Origin: an uncultured Bacillota bacterium
GTDB lineage: Bacteria > Bacillota > Clostridia > Oscillospirales > Oscillospiraceae
Reading direction: 5' to 3'
Length of the DNA stretch: 64,000 nucleotides
Assembly: GCA_947645675.1 (NCBI GenBank)
Contig: CANSDP010000001.1
Location: 62,001 to 126,000, forward strand
The notes beneath the pieces are model-generated. The model was not told the DNA's origin. It worked only from the letters and a program-made list of their open reading frames with translations, and searched no databases. The translations under genes were made by a program, and so were the position numbers. Of this stretch, positions 40,289 to 49,524 are shown piece after piece; position 1 is the first letter of the stretch; every line of letters starts with the position of its first letter.

Positions 40289-40362
40289 TTGTTCCCTGAC
40301 CTAATTTGAAAGGCCAATTTAGTTTAGTTTAATTCCTTTTAAAAGGTCCCAACCAAACCAAA

Positions 40363-40403
40363 CCAAACTCCCCGCCGGCTTATGCCGGTGGGGAGTTTGG
40401 CTT
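40363..40403 (+). terminator. Rho-independent terminator
   Basis: ccaaactccccgccggc..gccggtggggagtttgg. Confidence 0.75.
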
Positions 40404-40436
40404 ATCTCCGGATTTACCATTTCTTTCCGCAGATGA

Positions 40437-40465
40437 TTGACAGTCCGCAGTCCTGGCACTATAAT
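40437..40465 (+). promoter_or_regulatory. Consensus SigA promoter
   Basis: TTGACA - 17 bp - TATAAT. Confidence 0.8.
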
Positions 40466-40494
40466 AGACGTAAAGTAAACGGAGGAGGCGGATT

Positions 40495-41013
40495 ATGCGC
40501 AAGATATTACTGGTTATTGACATGCAGAACGACTTCATCAACGGCACTCTGGGTACCCCCGAGGCGGAAGCCATCGTGGACCGGGTGGCCAGGCTGATCG
40601 AGACCTACCCGTCCCAGAACGTGATTGCTACCCGGGACACCCATGCTGAAAACTATCTGGAGACCCAGGAGGGCCGCAATCTGCCCGTCACTCACTGCGT
40701 CAAAGGGACTCCAGGCTGGGAGCTCCATCCCAAGATCGCCGCCGCCTTCCGGAAAGCTGACGTGATTGACAAGCCCTCCTTCGGCTCCAAGGAGCTGGCC
40801 GAGCGTCTGCGTCTGATGGCAGAGGAGGAGCTGGACATCTCGCTGGTGGGCCTGTGTACCGACATCTGCGTAGTCTCTAACGCCCTGCTGGTGAAGGCCT
40901 TCCTGCCGGAAACCCCCGTTCATGTGATCGCCTCCTGCTGCGCTGGAGTGACCCCCGAGAGTCACCAGGCCGCTCTGAACACCATGCGGATGTGCCAGAT
41001 TCACATCCAGTAA
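40495..41013 (+). CDS. Cysteine hydrolase, isochorismatase/nicotinamidase family
   Basis: LLVIDMQNDFINGTLG...VIATRDTH...SLVGLCTDICVVSNALL. Confidence 0.9.
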   Translation: MRKILLVIDMQNDFINGTLGTPEAEAIVDRVARLIETYPSQNVIATRDTHAENYLETQEGRNLPVTHCVKGTPGWELHPKIAAAFRKADVIDKPSFGSKELAERLRLMAEEELDISLVGLCTDICVVSNALLVKAFLPETPVHVIASCCAGVTPESHQAALNTMRMCQIHIQ

Positions 41014-41014
41014 A

Positions 41015-41046
41015 AAACGCCCTGTACCGTGCGGTACAGGGCGTTT
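41015..41046. terminator. Bidirectional terminator
   Basis: aaacgccctgtacc gtgc ggtacagggcgttt. Confidence 0.85.
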
Positions 41047-41050
41047 CCCG

Positions 41051-41977
41051 TTATGTGGCCTTGACCCGGTGGCCCTGCCGCCTTCTCTGTTGGCCTCGTA
41101 CCACTACATAGACCATCATGATTACCGTGATAGCATAGGGAATGATGTTGGTCAGATCGGAGCTGATGTAGTCCTGGAGCCGCAGGCCAATGGCATCGAA
41201 GAAGCCAAACATGAGAGCGGCCAGATAGGCCTTACTCGGATTGGCGGCGCTGAAAATCACGCAGGCAAAGGCAATGTATCCCCGGGAGTTAGCCATATTT
41301 TCGGCAAACGTGCCCTGGAGCTGCCCCAGAGACAGGTGGGCCCCGGCCAGTCCGCAGAGGATACCGCACAGAATGCTGGCCAGCCATTTCATTTTCTCCG
41401 GTTGAATCCCAGCGGTGCGCAGGGTTTCCGGCTTTTCGCCAGCCGCCCGGAGCCAGAAGCCGTAGGGCGTCCGATAGACAAAGACCCACGCGGCGAGGAC
41501 CAGAAGCCAGGTCAGGTAAATGAATAGGGAGTTGTCGTTGAACACCGCCCCAAGGAAGGGGACCCGGTCCAGAAGCGGGATGTGGATGGTGGGGAGAGCG
41601 GGGTTGCCCTTGGTGCCCGCGGTACCGAAGATGGATCGGGAGAGGAAGGAGGTCAGCCCCAGGGCGAAGGTGTTGAGAGCGGTGCCGATGATGAACTCGT
41701 CCGAGCGGAACTGAACGGTGAACAGGGCGAAGAAGAGCCCCACCAGAACGCCCATAGCCAGCACCATCAGGATGCCCATTCCGGCGGACTGGAACATATA
41801 GCTGCCCCAAACCCCGAAAAAGGCCCCCATGAGGATCATGCCATCCATGCCGATGTTCATAATGCCGGCGTGCTCCGTCATTGCGCCGCCCAGGGCGGCC
41901 AGGGCCACCGGGGTAGCGCTGCGGAGCATCTGGTTAAAGGTGCCGGGGGAAAGAATGCTGCTGAGAATGTCATCCAT
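41051..41977 (-). CDS. ABC transporter permease (nucleoside/BMP type)
   Basis: Multi-TM; LAALGGAMTEHAGIMNIGMDGMILMGAF; downstream of BMP and ATPase genes. Confidence 0.88.
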   Translation of the reverse strand: MDDILSSILSPGTFNQMLRSATPVALAALGGAMTEHAGIMNIGMDGMILMGAFFGVWGSYMFQSAGMGILMVLAMGVLVGLFFALFTVQFRSDEFIIGTALNTFALGLTSFLSRSIFGTAGTKGNPALPTIHIPLLDRVPFLGAVFNDNSLFIYLTWLLVLAAWVFVYRTPYGFWLRAAGEKPETLRTAGIQPEKMKWLASILCGILCGLAGAHLSLGQLQGTFAENMANSRGYIAFACVIFSAANPSKAYLAALMFGFFDAIGLRLQDYISSDLTNIIPYAITVIMMVYVVVRGQQRRRQGHRVKAT

Positions 41978-43058
41978 GGGACTGCTCCTCCTTTCGCGCC
42001 AGAGCGGCCCGGGCTTTTTTCCGCTGGGCCCCTGCCTGAACCGAAGTGAAAATACCATTTTCAGCGGCCATAAAAAAGATAATGACCGTCTGAATGATGA
42101 GATAAATTTGGTTGGGCACCCCGGCGGACAACTCCATGCCCTGGGCTCCGATCTTCAAAATGGCGAAGAAGAAGGACAGGAGGATGACCGTCACCGGGTC
42201 ATAGCGGGCGATCATCGCCACGGTGAGGCCTTCAAAATAGTACTGATTGCTGATGCTGCTGCGGTAGAGGTGCTCCACGCCGTAGACCCGGAACATGCCC
42301 ACCAGGCCGCACATAGCTCCGGAAATCAGCATACAGAGGATCACGATTTTGTCCGTTTTGATGCCGGAGAAGAAAGCGAACCGGGGATTCTGACCGGTGA
42401 GCTTCATCTCAAAGCCCACGGCGGTTTTCTGCATGATGTACCAGGTGAGAAAGGCCATCACGGCGGCGATCAGAATGGCAGTGGACAGGTTGGAGCTGGG
42501 AATGAGGGTGGTGAACCAGTACTGGGGGTCCAGCTGCCCCGTGGCGGCCACCATATTTCGGTTGGGATTCTTCCAGGGCCCCTTGGCCAGAAACTGGCAG
42601 AAGCTGGCGGCGATGGTGTTCAGCATGATGGTGGTAATGACCTCGTTGACCTTGACCTTCACCTTCAGCACGCCGGGGATGAGGGCGTAGAACCCGCCCA
42701 CTGCCATAGCGGCCAGGGCGGCGCAGGGTAGGACAAGCCACTTGCTCTGTCCGTTCATCACCACCCCCACCTGACAGGCAGCAATGGCGCCCAGAAGCAG
42801 CTGGCCCTCTCCGCCCACGTTGAAGATGCCAACCCGAGAGCCCAGCACGCAGGCCAAGCCGCAGATACACAGCACCATGGCGTACTCCAGAAAATCCCCC
42901 ACGTGCCGGACGTTGGAAAAGGCGCCGTCCACCATGGCGGCGTAGGCCTGGACGGGATTGAAGCCGGCCACGGCCAAAATCACCGCGCCGATGGCGAAGG
43001 CCAGCAGGACGCTGAGGGCCAGACTGGCGAAATAGCTCCCTTTGTCCCGGTTTTTCAT
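41970..43058 (-). CDS. ABC transporter permease (nucleoside/BMP type)
   Basis: Multi-TM; FNVGGEGQLLLGAIAA. Confidence 0.88.
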   Translation of the reverse strand: MKNRDKGSYFASLALSVLLAFAIGAVILAVAGFNPVQAYAAMVDGAFSNVRHVGDFLEYAMVLCICGLACVLGSRVGIFNVGGEGQLLLGAIAACQVGVVMNGQSKWLVLPCAALAAMAVGGFYALIPGVLKVKVKVNEVITTIMLNTIAASFCQFLAKGPWKNPNRNMVAATGQLDPQYWFTTLIPSSNLSTAILIAAVMAFLTWYIMQKTAVGFEMKLTGQNPRFAFFSGIKTDKIVILCMLISGAMCGLVGMFRVYGVEHLYRSSISNQYYFEGLTVAMIARYDPVTVILLSFFFAILKIGAQGMELSAGVPNQIYLIIQTVIIFFMAAENGIFTSVQAGAQRKKARAALARKEEQSHG

Positions 43059-44602
43059 GTAGATTCCCCCTCTCCCTGGCGGGTGCCGGTCATGCGGAAG
43101 CCGATCTCCTCCTTGGAGAAGGAGGTAAATTCTCCGGTGATCCGGCCCTCATAGATAGTGATAATGCGGTCGGACAGGCGGAATACCTCGTCCAGGTCGG
43201 CGGAGCAGAGCAGGATGGCGCAGCCCTGATTCCGCTTTTCGATAATGCGGGTGTGGATGAACTCAATGGCCCCCACGTCTACTCCCCGGGTGGGCTGAGC
43301 GATGACCAGCACGGGGGTGTCGAAGGAAAATTCCCGGGCAATGACCACCTTCTGCATGTTGCCGCCGGACAGGTCGCCCACGGTGGCGTCGATGCCCGCC
43401 CCCCGCATGTCGAACCGGTCGTAAATCTCCTGGGCGTAGCGCTGGATGGTGGAGGTGCGCTGGTGGAAGCCGAAGGCGTTGAAGCGGCCCTCCCGGTGCT
43501 TGCCGGTGAGGAGGTTGTGGGAGACAGAGGCGGACCGGCTGACGCCGGTGGACAGGCGGTCCTCGGGCACATGGGCCAGCCCCACCGCCCGAATGTCCCC
43601 TGGGGAGCGCCCGGTCACGTCCTGCCCCCGGACGGTGATCCGCCCTGACTCCGGGGCCCGCATGCCGGTGATGGCCTCCAGAAGCTCGCTCTGGCCGTTG
43701 CCCTCGATGGCGGCGATGCCCAGAATCTCCCCAGCCCGGACCGAGAGGGACAGGCCGTTTACCGCCTTCAGTCCCCGGTTGTCCCGGACCACCAGGTCGT
43801 CCACCCGGATCAGCTCCTCGCCGGGGGAGCCCGTCTTTTGCAGCTGGTCGTAGAGGACGGGGCGGCCCACCATCATGGAGGCCAGCTGCTTTTCGTCCAC
43901 CTCGCTGGTGTTTTTCACCCCCACCAGCCTCCCCTTCCGCATGACGCCCACCCGGTCGGAGATAGCCATAACCTCATAGAGCTTGTGGGTGATGATGATG
44001 ACCGTCATGCTCCGCTCCTTCACCACACGGCGGATGACGGCGAAGAGCTCGTCGGTCTCCTGGGGAGTGAGGACAGCGGTGGGCTCATCCAAAATGAGGA
44101 TCTCGGCCCCTCGGAAGAGGGTCTTTAAGATCTCCACCCGCTGCTGCAGGCCCACGCCCAGCTCCTCGACCGGGGCGGAGGGGTCCACTACCAGGCCGTA
44201 TTCCTCCACCAGGGCCTGGGTCAGGGCCTCGGCCTTGGCGTTGTCGAAGAGGAAGCGGGCCCTGCGGGGCTCCCGGCTCATGACGATGTTCTGGGCCACC
44301 GTGAAGGAGGGCACCAGCATGAAGTGCTGGTGGACCATGCCCACCCCCAGGCCGATGGCTGTTTTGGGGTCGAACCGCTCCACCTCTCTGCCCTGGATAA
44401 AGACCCTGCCGTCAGTGGGGGTGTTGATGCCGTAGAGGATGTTCATCAGCGTGCTCTTGCCCGCGCCGTTCTCCCCCACCAGGGCGAATACCTCGCCCCG
44501 CTGGATCTCCAGGGAGACGTCGTCGTTGGCCAGCACGCCGGGGAAAGCCATGCTGATGTGTTCAAATTTTACTGCTGTATCCCGCAACGCGGTCCACCTC
44601 AT
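43055..44602 (-). CDS. ABC transporter ATP-binding protein, duplicated ATPase (nucleoside/BMP type)
   Basis: Two ABC modules: GENGAGKSTLMNILYG and LSGGNMQKVVIAREF. Confidence 0.92.
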   Translation of the reverse strand: MRWTALRDTAVKFEHISMAFPGVLANDDVSLEIQRGEVFALVGENGAGKSTLMNILYGINTPTDGRVFIQGREVERFDPKTAIGLGVGMVHQHFMLVPSFTVAQNIVMSREPRRARFLFDNAKAEALTQALVEEYGLVVDPSAPVEELGVGLQQRVEILKTLFRGAEILILDEPTAVLTPQETDELFAVIRRVVKERSMTVIIITHKLYEVMAISDRVGVMRKGRLVGVKNTSEVDEKQLASMMVGRPVLYDQLQKTGSPGEELIRVDDLVVRDNRGLKAVNGLSLSVRAGEILGIAAIEGNGQSELLEAITGMRAPESGRITVRGQDVTGRSPGDIRAVGLAHVPEDRLSTGVSRSASVSHNLLTGKHREGRFNAFGFHQRTSTIQRYAQEIYDRFDMRGAGIDATVGDLSGGNMQKVVIAREFSFDTPVLVIAQPTRGVDVGAIEFIHTRIIEKRNQGCAILLCSADLDEVFRLSDRIITIYEGRITGEFTSFSKEEIGFRMTGTRQGEGEST

Positions 44603-44619
44603 TTCTTTTATAGGAATAA

Positions 44620-44653
44620 AAAGGGCGTGACATGGGAGGTGTCACGCCCTTTG
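44620..44653 (-). terminator. Intercistronic hairpin/partial terminator
   Basis: aaagggcgtgaca tgggagg tgtcacgcccttt with T-run on minus strand. Confidence 0.65.
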
Positions 44654-44664
44654 CACACAGCGGT

Positions 44665-45732
44665 TTACCGGGTGGTCTCGACCTTGATCTCGCCGGAGGC
44701 GATCTTCCCGGCCAGCTCCTCCACGGCGGATTTCACCTCGTCGGGGACCTGCTGGGTGGAGCCCTCCTCGCCGTAGCCGATGCCCACATAGCCGGTGGAC
44801 ATATCGGCCACCCAGGTGGTGCCCCAGCGGCTGGAGTCCCCATCCAGAAGGGCGCTGACGGCGTCGTAGATGGAGCTGCCGACCTCCTTCTTCATGGAGC
44901 AGACGATAACCTCGGGGTCGATGTACTTCTGATCGGAGTCCACGCCGATGGCGTAGAAGCCCTTCTCCTTGGCGGCCTCAAACACGCCGTCGCCGGTGGC
45001 GGAGGCGATCTGGAAGATCACGTCAGCCCCCTGGTCGTTGAGGGCGATGGCGCACTCCTTGCCCACGGCGGGGTCGGTGTAGGAGTTGGCATAGTTCTTC
45101 ACCACGCTGATCAGGGCTCCGGTCTCGGAGGCGTAGTACTCGGCGCCCTGCTGGAAGCCTACGATAAAATCGTTGATGGTGGCCGCGTCCTCACCGCCCA
45201 CGGCGCCCACAACATAGGTCTTGCTGAGGGCGGCGGCGATGTATCCGGCCAGGAAGGAGCCCTCGTTCTGAGCGTAGGTGATGTTCAGCACGTTGGGCAC
45301 AGGGGCGCTGGTGGCGTTGTCGATCCAGATCCACTTCACGTCGGGGTAGTCGGGAGCCACCGTCTCCACGTCGTAGAACTCCCAGCCCACGCAGACCACC
45401 ACGTCGCCGGCCTTAGAGCCGTCGGCGGCGTTGCGCATCTGGGTGGTGTGGTTCTCGCCGTTGCACTCGATGGTCTTGACGGAGACGCCCTTGTCCGCGG
45501 CCAGCTTGTCCACGCCCTCCTTGGAGGAGTCGTAGAAGGAGCGGTCGCCGAAGGTGTCGGCCACCACCAGGGTGACCTGGAGGGCGTTGGCTTCGGGGGC
45601 GGCGGGCGCGCCGGAATTGGCGGGCTTGGACGCGGCGGGGGTACCGCTGCTGGCGGCCCCGCCCCCTCCGCAGGCGGCCAGACTCATGACCATGGCGGAG
45701 GAGAGCAGAAGTGCAAGAAGCTTCTTTTTCAT
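44665..45732 (-). CDS. BMP-family ABC transporter substrate-binding lipoprotein
   Basis: Lipobox MSLAACGGG; GDRSFYDSSKEGVDKLAADKGV...; AGYIAAALSKTYVVGAVGGED. Confidence 0.9.
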   Translation of the reverse strand: MKKKLLALLLSSAMVMSLAACGGGGAASSGTPAASKPANSGAPAAPEANALQVTLVVADTFGDRSFYDSSKEGVDKLAADKGVSVKTIECNGENHTTQMRNAADGSKAGDVVVCVGWEFYDVETVAPDYPDVKWIWIDNATSAPVPNVLNITYAQNEGSFLAGYIAAALSKTYVVGAVGGEDAATINDFIVGFQQGAEYYASETGALISVVKNYANSYTDPAVGKECAIALNDQGADVIFQIASATGDGVFEAAKEKGFYAIGVDSDQKYIDPEVIVCSMKKEVGSSIYDAVSALLDGDSSRWGTTWVADMSTGYVGIGYGEEGSTQQVPDEVKSAVEELAGKIASGEIKVETTR

Positions 45733-45788
45733 AATGATTACCTCTCATTCAAATTATTGACCCTTGGAAATCCGGGCCAATTTATTCA

Positions 45789-45817
45789 ATTATACCAAAA
45801 CTGGCCTCATTTTTCAA
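45789..45817 (-). promoter_or_regulatory. Consensus SigA promoter for BMP transporter operon
   Basis: Minus strand TTGAAA - 17 bp - TATAAT. Confidence 0.8.
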
Positions 45818-45876
45818 GCCCCGGCAAGCATCTTCGGAGGAAGAAGAGGAGCGGGGCTCCGGCCCCCGCCCTTTGC

Positions 45877-46332
45877 TTATTTATCCTTCAAAAGATTGTT
45901 CAGCTCGGCCAGGAAGGTGCCGATATCCTTGAACTCCCGGTAGACCGAGGCGAAGCGGACATAGGCCACCTCATCCAGCGCCTTCAGCCGCTCCATGACC
46001 AGCTCGCCGATCCGGGCGGTGCTGACCTCCCGGTCCATCTGGTTTTGCAGGACCTGCTCGATCTCGGCGGCCAGGGCCTCCATGGACTGATAGGGGACGG
46101 GCCGCTTCTCACAGGCCCGGATGACGCCGCTCATCACCTTGTTCCGGTCAAAGCTCTGGCGGCTTCCGTCCTTTTTGATGACCATCAGGGGCAGGCTCTC
46201 CACCGTCTCATAGGTGGTGAAGCGCTTGTGACAGGACAGACACTCACGGCGGCGGCGGATGCTGGCGCCCTCGTCAGCGGGGCGGGAATCGACGACCTTG
46301 CTCTCTAAATAGCCGCAGTAGGGACATTTCAT
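45877..46332 (-). CDS. nrdR: Transcriptional repressor NrdR
   Basis: [42 protein letters not shown] zinc ribbon plus ATP-cone. Confidence 0.95.
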   Translation of the reverse strand: MKCPYCGYLESKVVDSRPADEGASIRRRRECLSCHKRFTTYETVESLPLMVIKKDGSRQSFDRNKVMSGVIRACEKRPVPYQSMEALAAEIEQVLQNQMDREVSTARIGELVMERLKALDEVAYVRFASVYREFKDIGTFLAELNNLLKDK

Positions 46333-46537
46333 GGCGCATACCTCCTGTTGTGTTTGTGGGTCCTTTCTTCCAGATTATAACACAACATGGGCGGTCACGC
46401 AAGGGCTGAAACGTCCAGTGGTTGGGGCTGCCCGGGTAAACTGGATAGCCGTCAAAAGGAAAGGCCTGGCCAGAAGTGGTGGACACCATGGGGTTGGCGG
46501 ACCGGTCATACCGGAAAGAGTCCTGGTAATAGACCAT

Positions 46538-46757
46538 CTACCGGCCGGCCTGCTCCACCCCCAACAGCCAGCCCACCGGGAGGGAGAAAATTTTGCTCAG
46601 CGTAATCAGCTTGTCGATCTCGGGCAGGGAGGCGTCCGACTCCCACTTATAAATCGCCTGCCGGGACACCCCCAGCCGCTCACCCAGGCCCTCCTGAGAC
46701 AGGCCCAACTCCTTGCGCTTCTGGGCGACGCTTGTGATATCGTCGTTCGCGTCCCGG
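46538..46757 (-). pseudogene. XRE-type HTH regulator fragment lacking a recognisable N-terminal start
   Basis: Minus frame: AQKRKELGLSQEGLGERLGVSRQAIYKWESDASLPEIDKLITLSKIFSLPVGWLLGVEQAGR*. Confidence 0.65.
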
Positions 46758-46788
46758 GTGATTTTAATATTGACGGTCGGGGGACAGT

Positions 46789-48216
46789 TTACCGCTCCGC
46801 CTCCCGCCGTTTCTGCCGGGTCTGCTCCTGCTGGTGTATGGTGGCATCGGTGTTCCGCTTCACCTGTTGGAATTTCCGCAGATCGTCCTGGATGGGCTTA
46901 TACTGCTCATACTCGGCCTGGTACCCTTGGTGAAGCCTCGCCTGCTCCTGTTCCCACGCATGGGCGGGGATTTTGCCAGCAGGGGAACGGTGCTTGTCCA
47001 GCTTCCGGCGGCCCATGTGGAACGTCCTCAGCTCGCCCTCATGCTCCCTCTCGAAGTTTTCCAGCTTGCCCTTCCACTTGATACCCTTCCACTCGTCATA
47101 GATGGGCTTGGTGTCCCGGTAAAGGTCAACAAGGCGAAGCAGTTCCTTCGACTCGTTCAGACGGTCGCGCTTTGCTTTCATGGACGTATTGATGGCCTCC
47201 GCCCGCTCACCCTGGGCGGCGATATGGGCCTCCAAATCATCCAGCGTGGCGATGCCCTTCTCGGTCAGAAAATTGACGGCCTCGGCAAAATCTTTGAGGT
47301 TTCCAATCCTGGCGTTGTGGCTCCATGCGACCGCGTTCCTGCCTTCATAGTAGCTGGTCAGCAGGGCGGCAAGTGTCGGGGCCTGGGGCTGGCTCAATTC
47401 TTCTTTTATGGCCTTTATCCAGTCCGTCAGGCCGGCAATTTTCTTCCGAATGTCCCGCAGAATATTGTTGGCCTTTCTTATCCAGCGGTTCAAATCGCCC
47501 TTGTCGGTGGGGATGCCCTTGGCCTCCATCTGACGGACGGCAACGCCCTCATGGACAGTAGGCAGCAGGTCAAGGCCCTGCCGCTCATAGGAGCGGTGGT
47601 CGATGCGGCACGTCAGCCCCTTTTCCTCAAACTTGGCGTTCACCATAGCGGCCCACGCCTCCCGCCAATGCTCCAATGTTTCCGGGCTTCCCCAGTTGGT
47701 AGTGGGAACAGCGTCAAAGAGGGGCTTGCCGTCCTCCTTGTCAGGCTGGTGGATGGCGAAGTCGGCAACCATGCCCCGGCCCACAAGCTGCTCGGACACA
47801 AATTGCCTTGCAAGAGCGATGTTTTCCTCCAAAGAAAATTCGTTCTGCAAAGCAATGTCAAAGCTATATTCAAGCTGGGCTTTCTTGCCGCGCTCGGCCT
47901 TCTCTACGGCGTTCCATAGGGTGGCGCGGTTCACTAAGGCGGCAACTTCCGTCAGGGAAAAGACCTTTTCCATCAAAAGAAAAAAGGCCCTTTCGCTCAT
48001 GTTTCGTATTTCCGGGACGATGCTCTCCACCGCTCCGCCACGGGTGATAAGGCGGTGATTTCGCTTCTTCCTATCGCCCTGGGTGTAGTAGCGGATGCAG
48101 TTCTCATACCGCTGGCCCCGGTGCTGGTACTGCTCCAGCTTGGCGGTGGCCTCGGCATACTCCTTTTCCAATTCCTCGCGTGATTTGTCCATCGTATTTG
48201 ATCTCCTTCTTGGCAA
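46789..48216 (-). CDS. Chimeric DUF3847-MobA/MobL relaxase-like protein, apparently lacking the HUH motif
   Basis: DUF3847-like N-terminus (EYAEATAKLEQYQHRGQRYENCIRYYTQGDRKKRNHRLITRGGAVES); MobL-like ATLWNAVEKAERGKKAQLEYSFDIALQNEFSLEENIALARQFVSEQ...FDAVPTTNWGSPETLEHWREAW; no NPHxHxM-like segment. Confidence 0.72.
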   Translation of the reverse strand: MPRRRSNTMDKSREELEKEYAEATAKLEQYQHRGQRYENCIRYYTQGDRKKRNHRLITRGGAVESIVPEIRNMSERAFFLLMEKVFSLTEVAALVNRATLWNAVEKAERGKKAQLEYSFDIALQNEFSLEENIALARQFVSEQLVGRGMVADFAIHQPDKEDGKPLFDAVPTTNWGSPETLEHWREAWAAMVNAKFEEKGLTCRIDHRSYERQGLDLLPTVHEGVAVRQMEAKGIPTDKGDLNRWIRKANNILRDIRKKIAGLTDWIKAIKEELSQPQAPTLAALLTSYYEGRNAVAWSHNARIGNLKDFAEAVNFLTEKGIATLDDLEAHIAAQGERAEAINTSMKAKRDRLNESKELLRLVDLYRDTKPIYDEWKGIKWKGKLENFEREHEGELRTFHMGRRKLDKHRSPAGKIPAHAWEQEQARLHQGYQAEYEQYKPIQDDLRKFQQVKRNTDATIHQQEQTRQKRREAER

Positions 48217-48278
48217 AATAAAGACCGTCTACCTGCTGTGTCGGGTAAACGGTCAAGGGTGACAGTATTCGGTTTTAG

Positions 48279-48488
48279 CCTCGCCGGAAAGGTGCGGGCG
48301 GGTCGCGGGTGTACCTTTCCAGCGAGGGTGCAGGGATAGCCGCGAAGCGGCGCAAGGGGTGCAGCCCCTTGTAGGTCGCGGAGCGACGCAAACAGCCCGG
48401 ACTTTCAGAAGTCCGGGCCGTAACCTCGCAGAGCGCACGCTACATGGTCGCAGACCATGTATAGAAGTGCGCCCTTTGTTCCAAAGGG
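48279..48488. repeat. Array of seven consecutive perfect or near-perfect hairpins
   Basis: Arms read directly: 48279-48327, 48339-48351, 48354-48370, 48375-48387, 48395-48418, 48433-48472 (nested 48441-48461), 48472-48488. Confidence 0.85.
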
Positions 48489-48528
48489 ATTTTTAACTCC
48501 CCGATAAACTGGAAGTTGTGATGTTTCA

Positions 48529-48795
48529 TTATTTAAGTAACAAAGAATTAACTTGTTCAATAACCTCCGCTTCAGAAATATCATACGCCATTAAGTCAAC
48601 ATCTTCAAAACCATAATTTGATGCGTATGAACGATTATCAGTCCACTCTAATACCCACCAGTTTTGAAGAAAGGTTACTTTGAAAAAATTACCGTTCAGT
48701 GTCCAACATTCGCCAGATGCCTGTAGTTCAATTTTATCAGCATCAAGTTCCAAAAAGCGTTTTTCACAAATTGTTTTGATTTCATCTTTAGTCAT
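48529..48795 (-). CDS. Small AT-rich hypothetical protein
   Basis: MTKDEIKTICEKRFLELDADKIELQASGECWTLNGNFFKVTF...; upstream start at 48834 also possible. Confidence 0.55.
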   Translation of the reverse strand: MTKDEIKTICEKRFLELDADKIELQASGECWTLNGNFFKVTFLQNWWVLEWTDNRSYASNYGFEDVDLMAYDISEAEVIEQVNSLLLK

Positions 48796-48826
48796 ATAAC
48801 TACCATCTTTACAAATGGAGATATAT

Positions 48827-49315
48827 CTATACAAGGAAATACAATACCTCTCTTATATCTTTCCCACCGATATTATCATCCCGAAATACTTCCGAATAAA
48901 TAAATCCGTTTTTTTCATAAAATTTTCTTGCTCTATGATTATCCTCCAAAACCCATAAAAGCACTTTACTAAATCCGCATTGTTTTAATTCTTTAATACA
49001 CTTGTTAAGCAATAACCTACCGTATCCTTTTCCAATGTAATCAGGCAAAAAATATATGGAAACGATTTCTCCATATTCGCTGTATTTTTTCCATCTTGAT
49101 TTACAGAAACTTGCAGTACCTATAAGACTCCCATGTTCTATCAGAACAAGGTTATTCATACCAATTTTATTGATACTATTAGCCCATTGTCCCGTTGGAA
49201 TACTATTAAGATAGTTTTGCGGAATAATGTTTTTATATGCGTATTTCCAACTACTTTCATATATTTTACTTATTTCAAGAGGATTATCATCTTTGGTGAT
49301 GTATCTAATTTCCAT
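48827..49315 (-). CDS. GNAT family N-acetyltransferase
   Basis: IVSIYFLPDYIGKGYGRLLLNKCIKELKQCGFSKVLLWVLEDNHRARKFYEKNGF. Confidence 0.88.
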   Translation of the reverse strand: MEIRYITKDDNPLEISKIYESSWKYAYKNIIPQNYLNSIPTGQWANSINKIGMNNLVLIEHGSLIGTASFCKSRWKKYSEYGEIVSIYFLPDYIGKGYGRLLLNKCIKELKQCGFSKVLLWVLEDNHRARKFYEKNGFIYSEVFRDDNIGGKDIREVLYFLV

Positions 49316-49524
49316 TTCAATAACTCCTTAAATGCTTATTTGTCGAGTTGTATCCATGACGAGTATAGCACAACAGCGCAACCAAATCAACCAGCCGGAG
49401 AGGAAACTTTCTTGGACTCCTTTGCGGCCCGCTGTGCCTCCCTCACCCGGCGCATACAAGGCCCGTCCACTGAAAAAAGTAGTGGACGCGACCGCATGGC
49501 TGTGGTAGAATGAAGTGAAAGAAG

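Noticed and set aside
40310-40362. ttagtttagttta / accaaaccaaaccaaac runs as a regulatory repeat
   Set aside because: Probably part of the long 3' region and terminator of the SH3 gene; too short to support a separate claim
45733-45876. Purine-type riboswitch upstream of the nucleoside/BMP transporter
   Set aside because: Interval contains a plain promoter and no recognisable aptamer core
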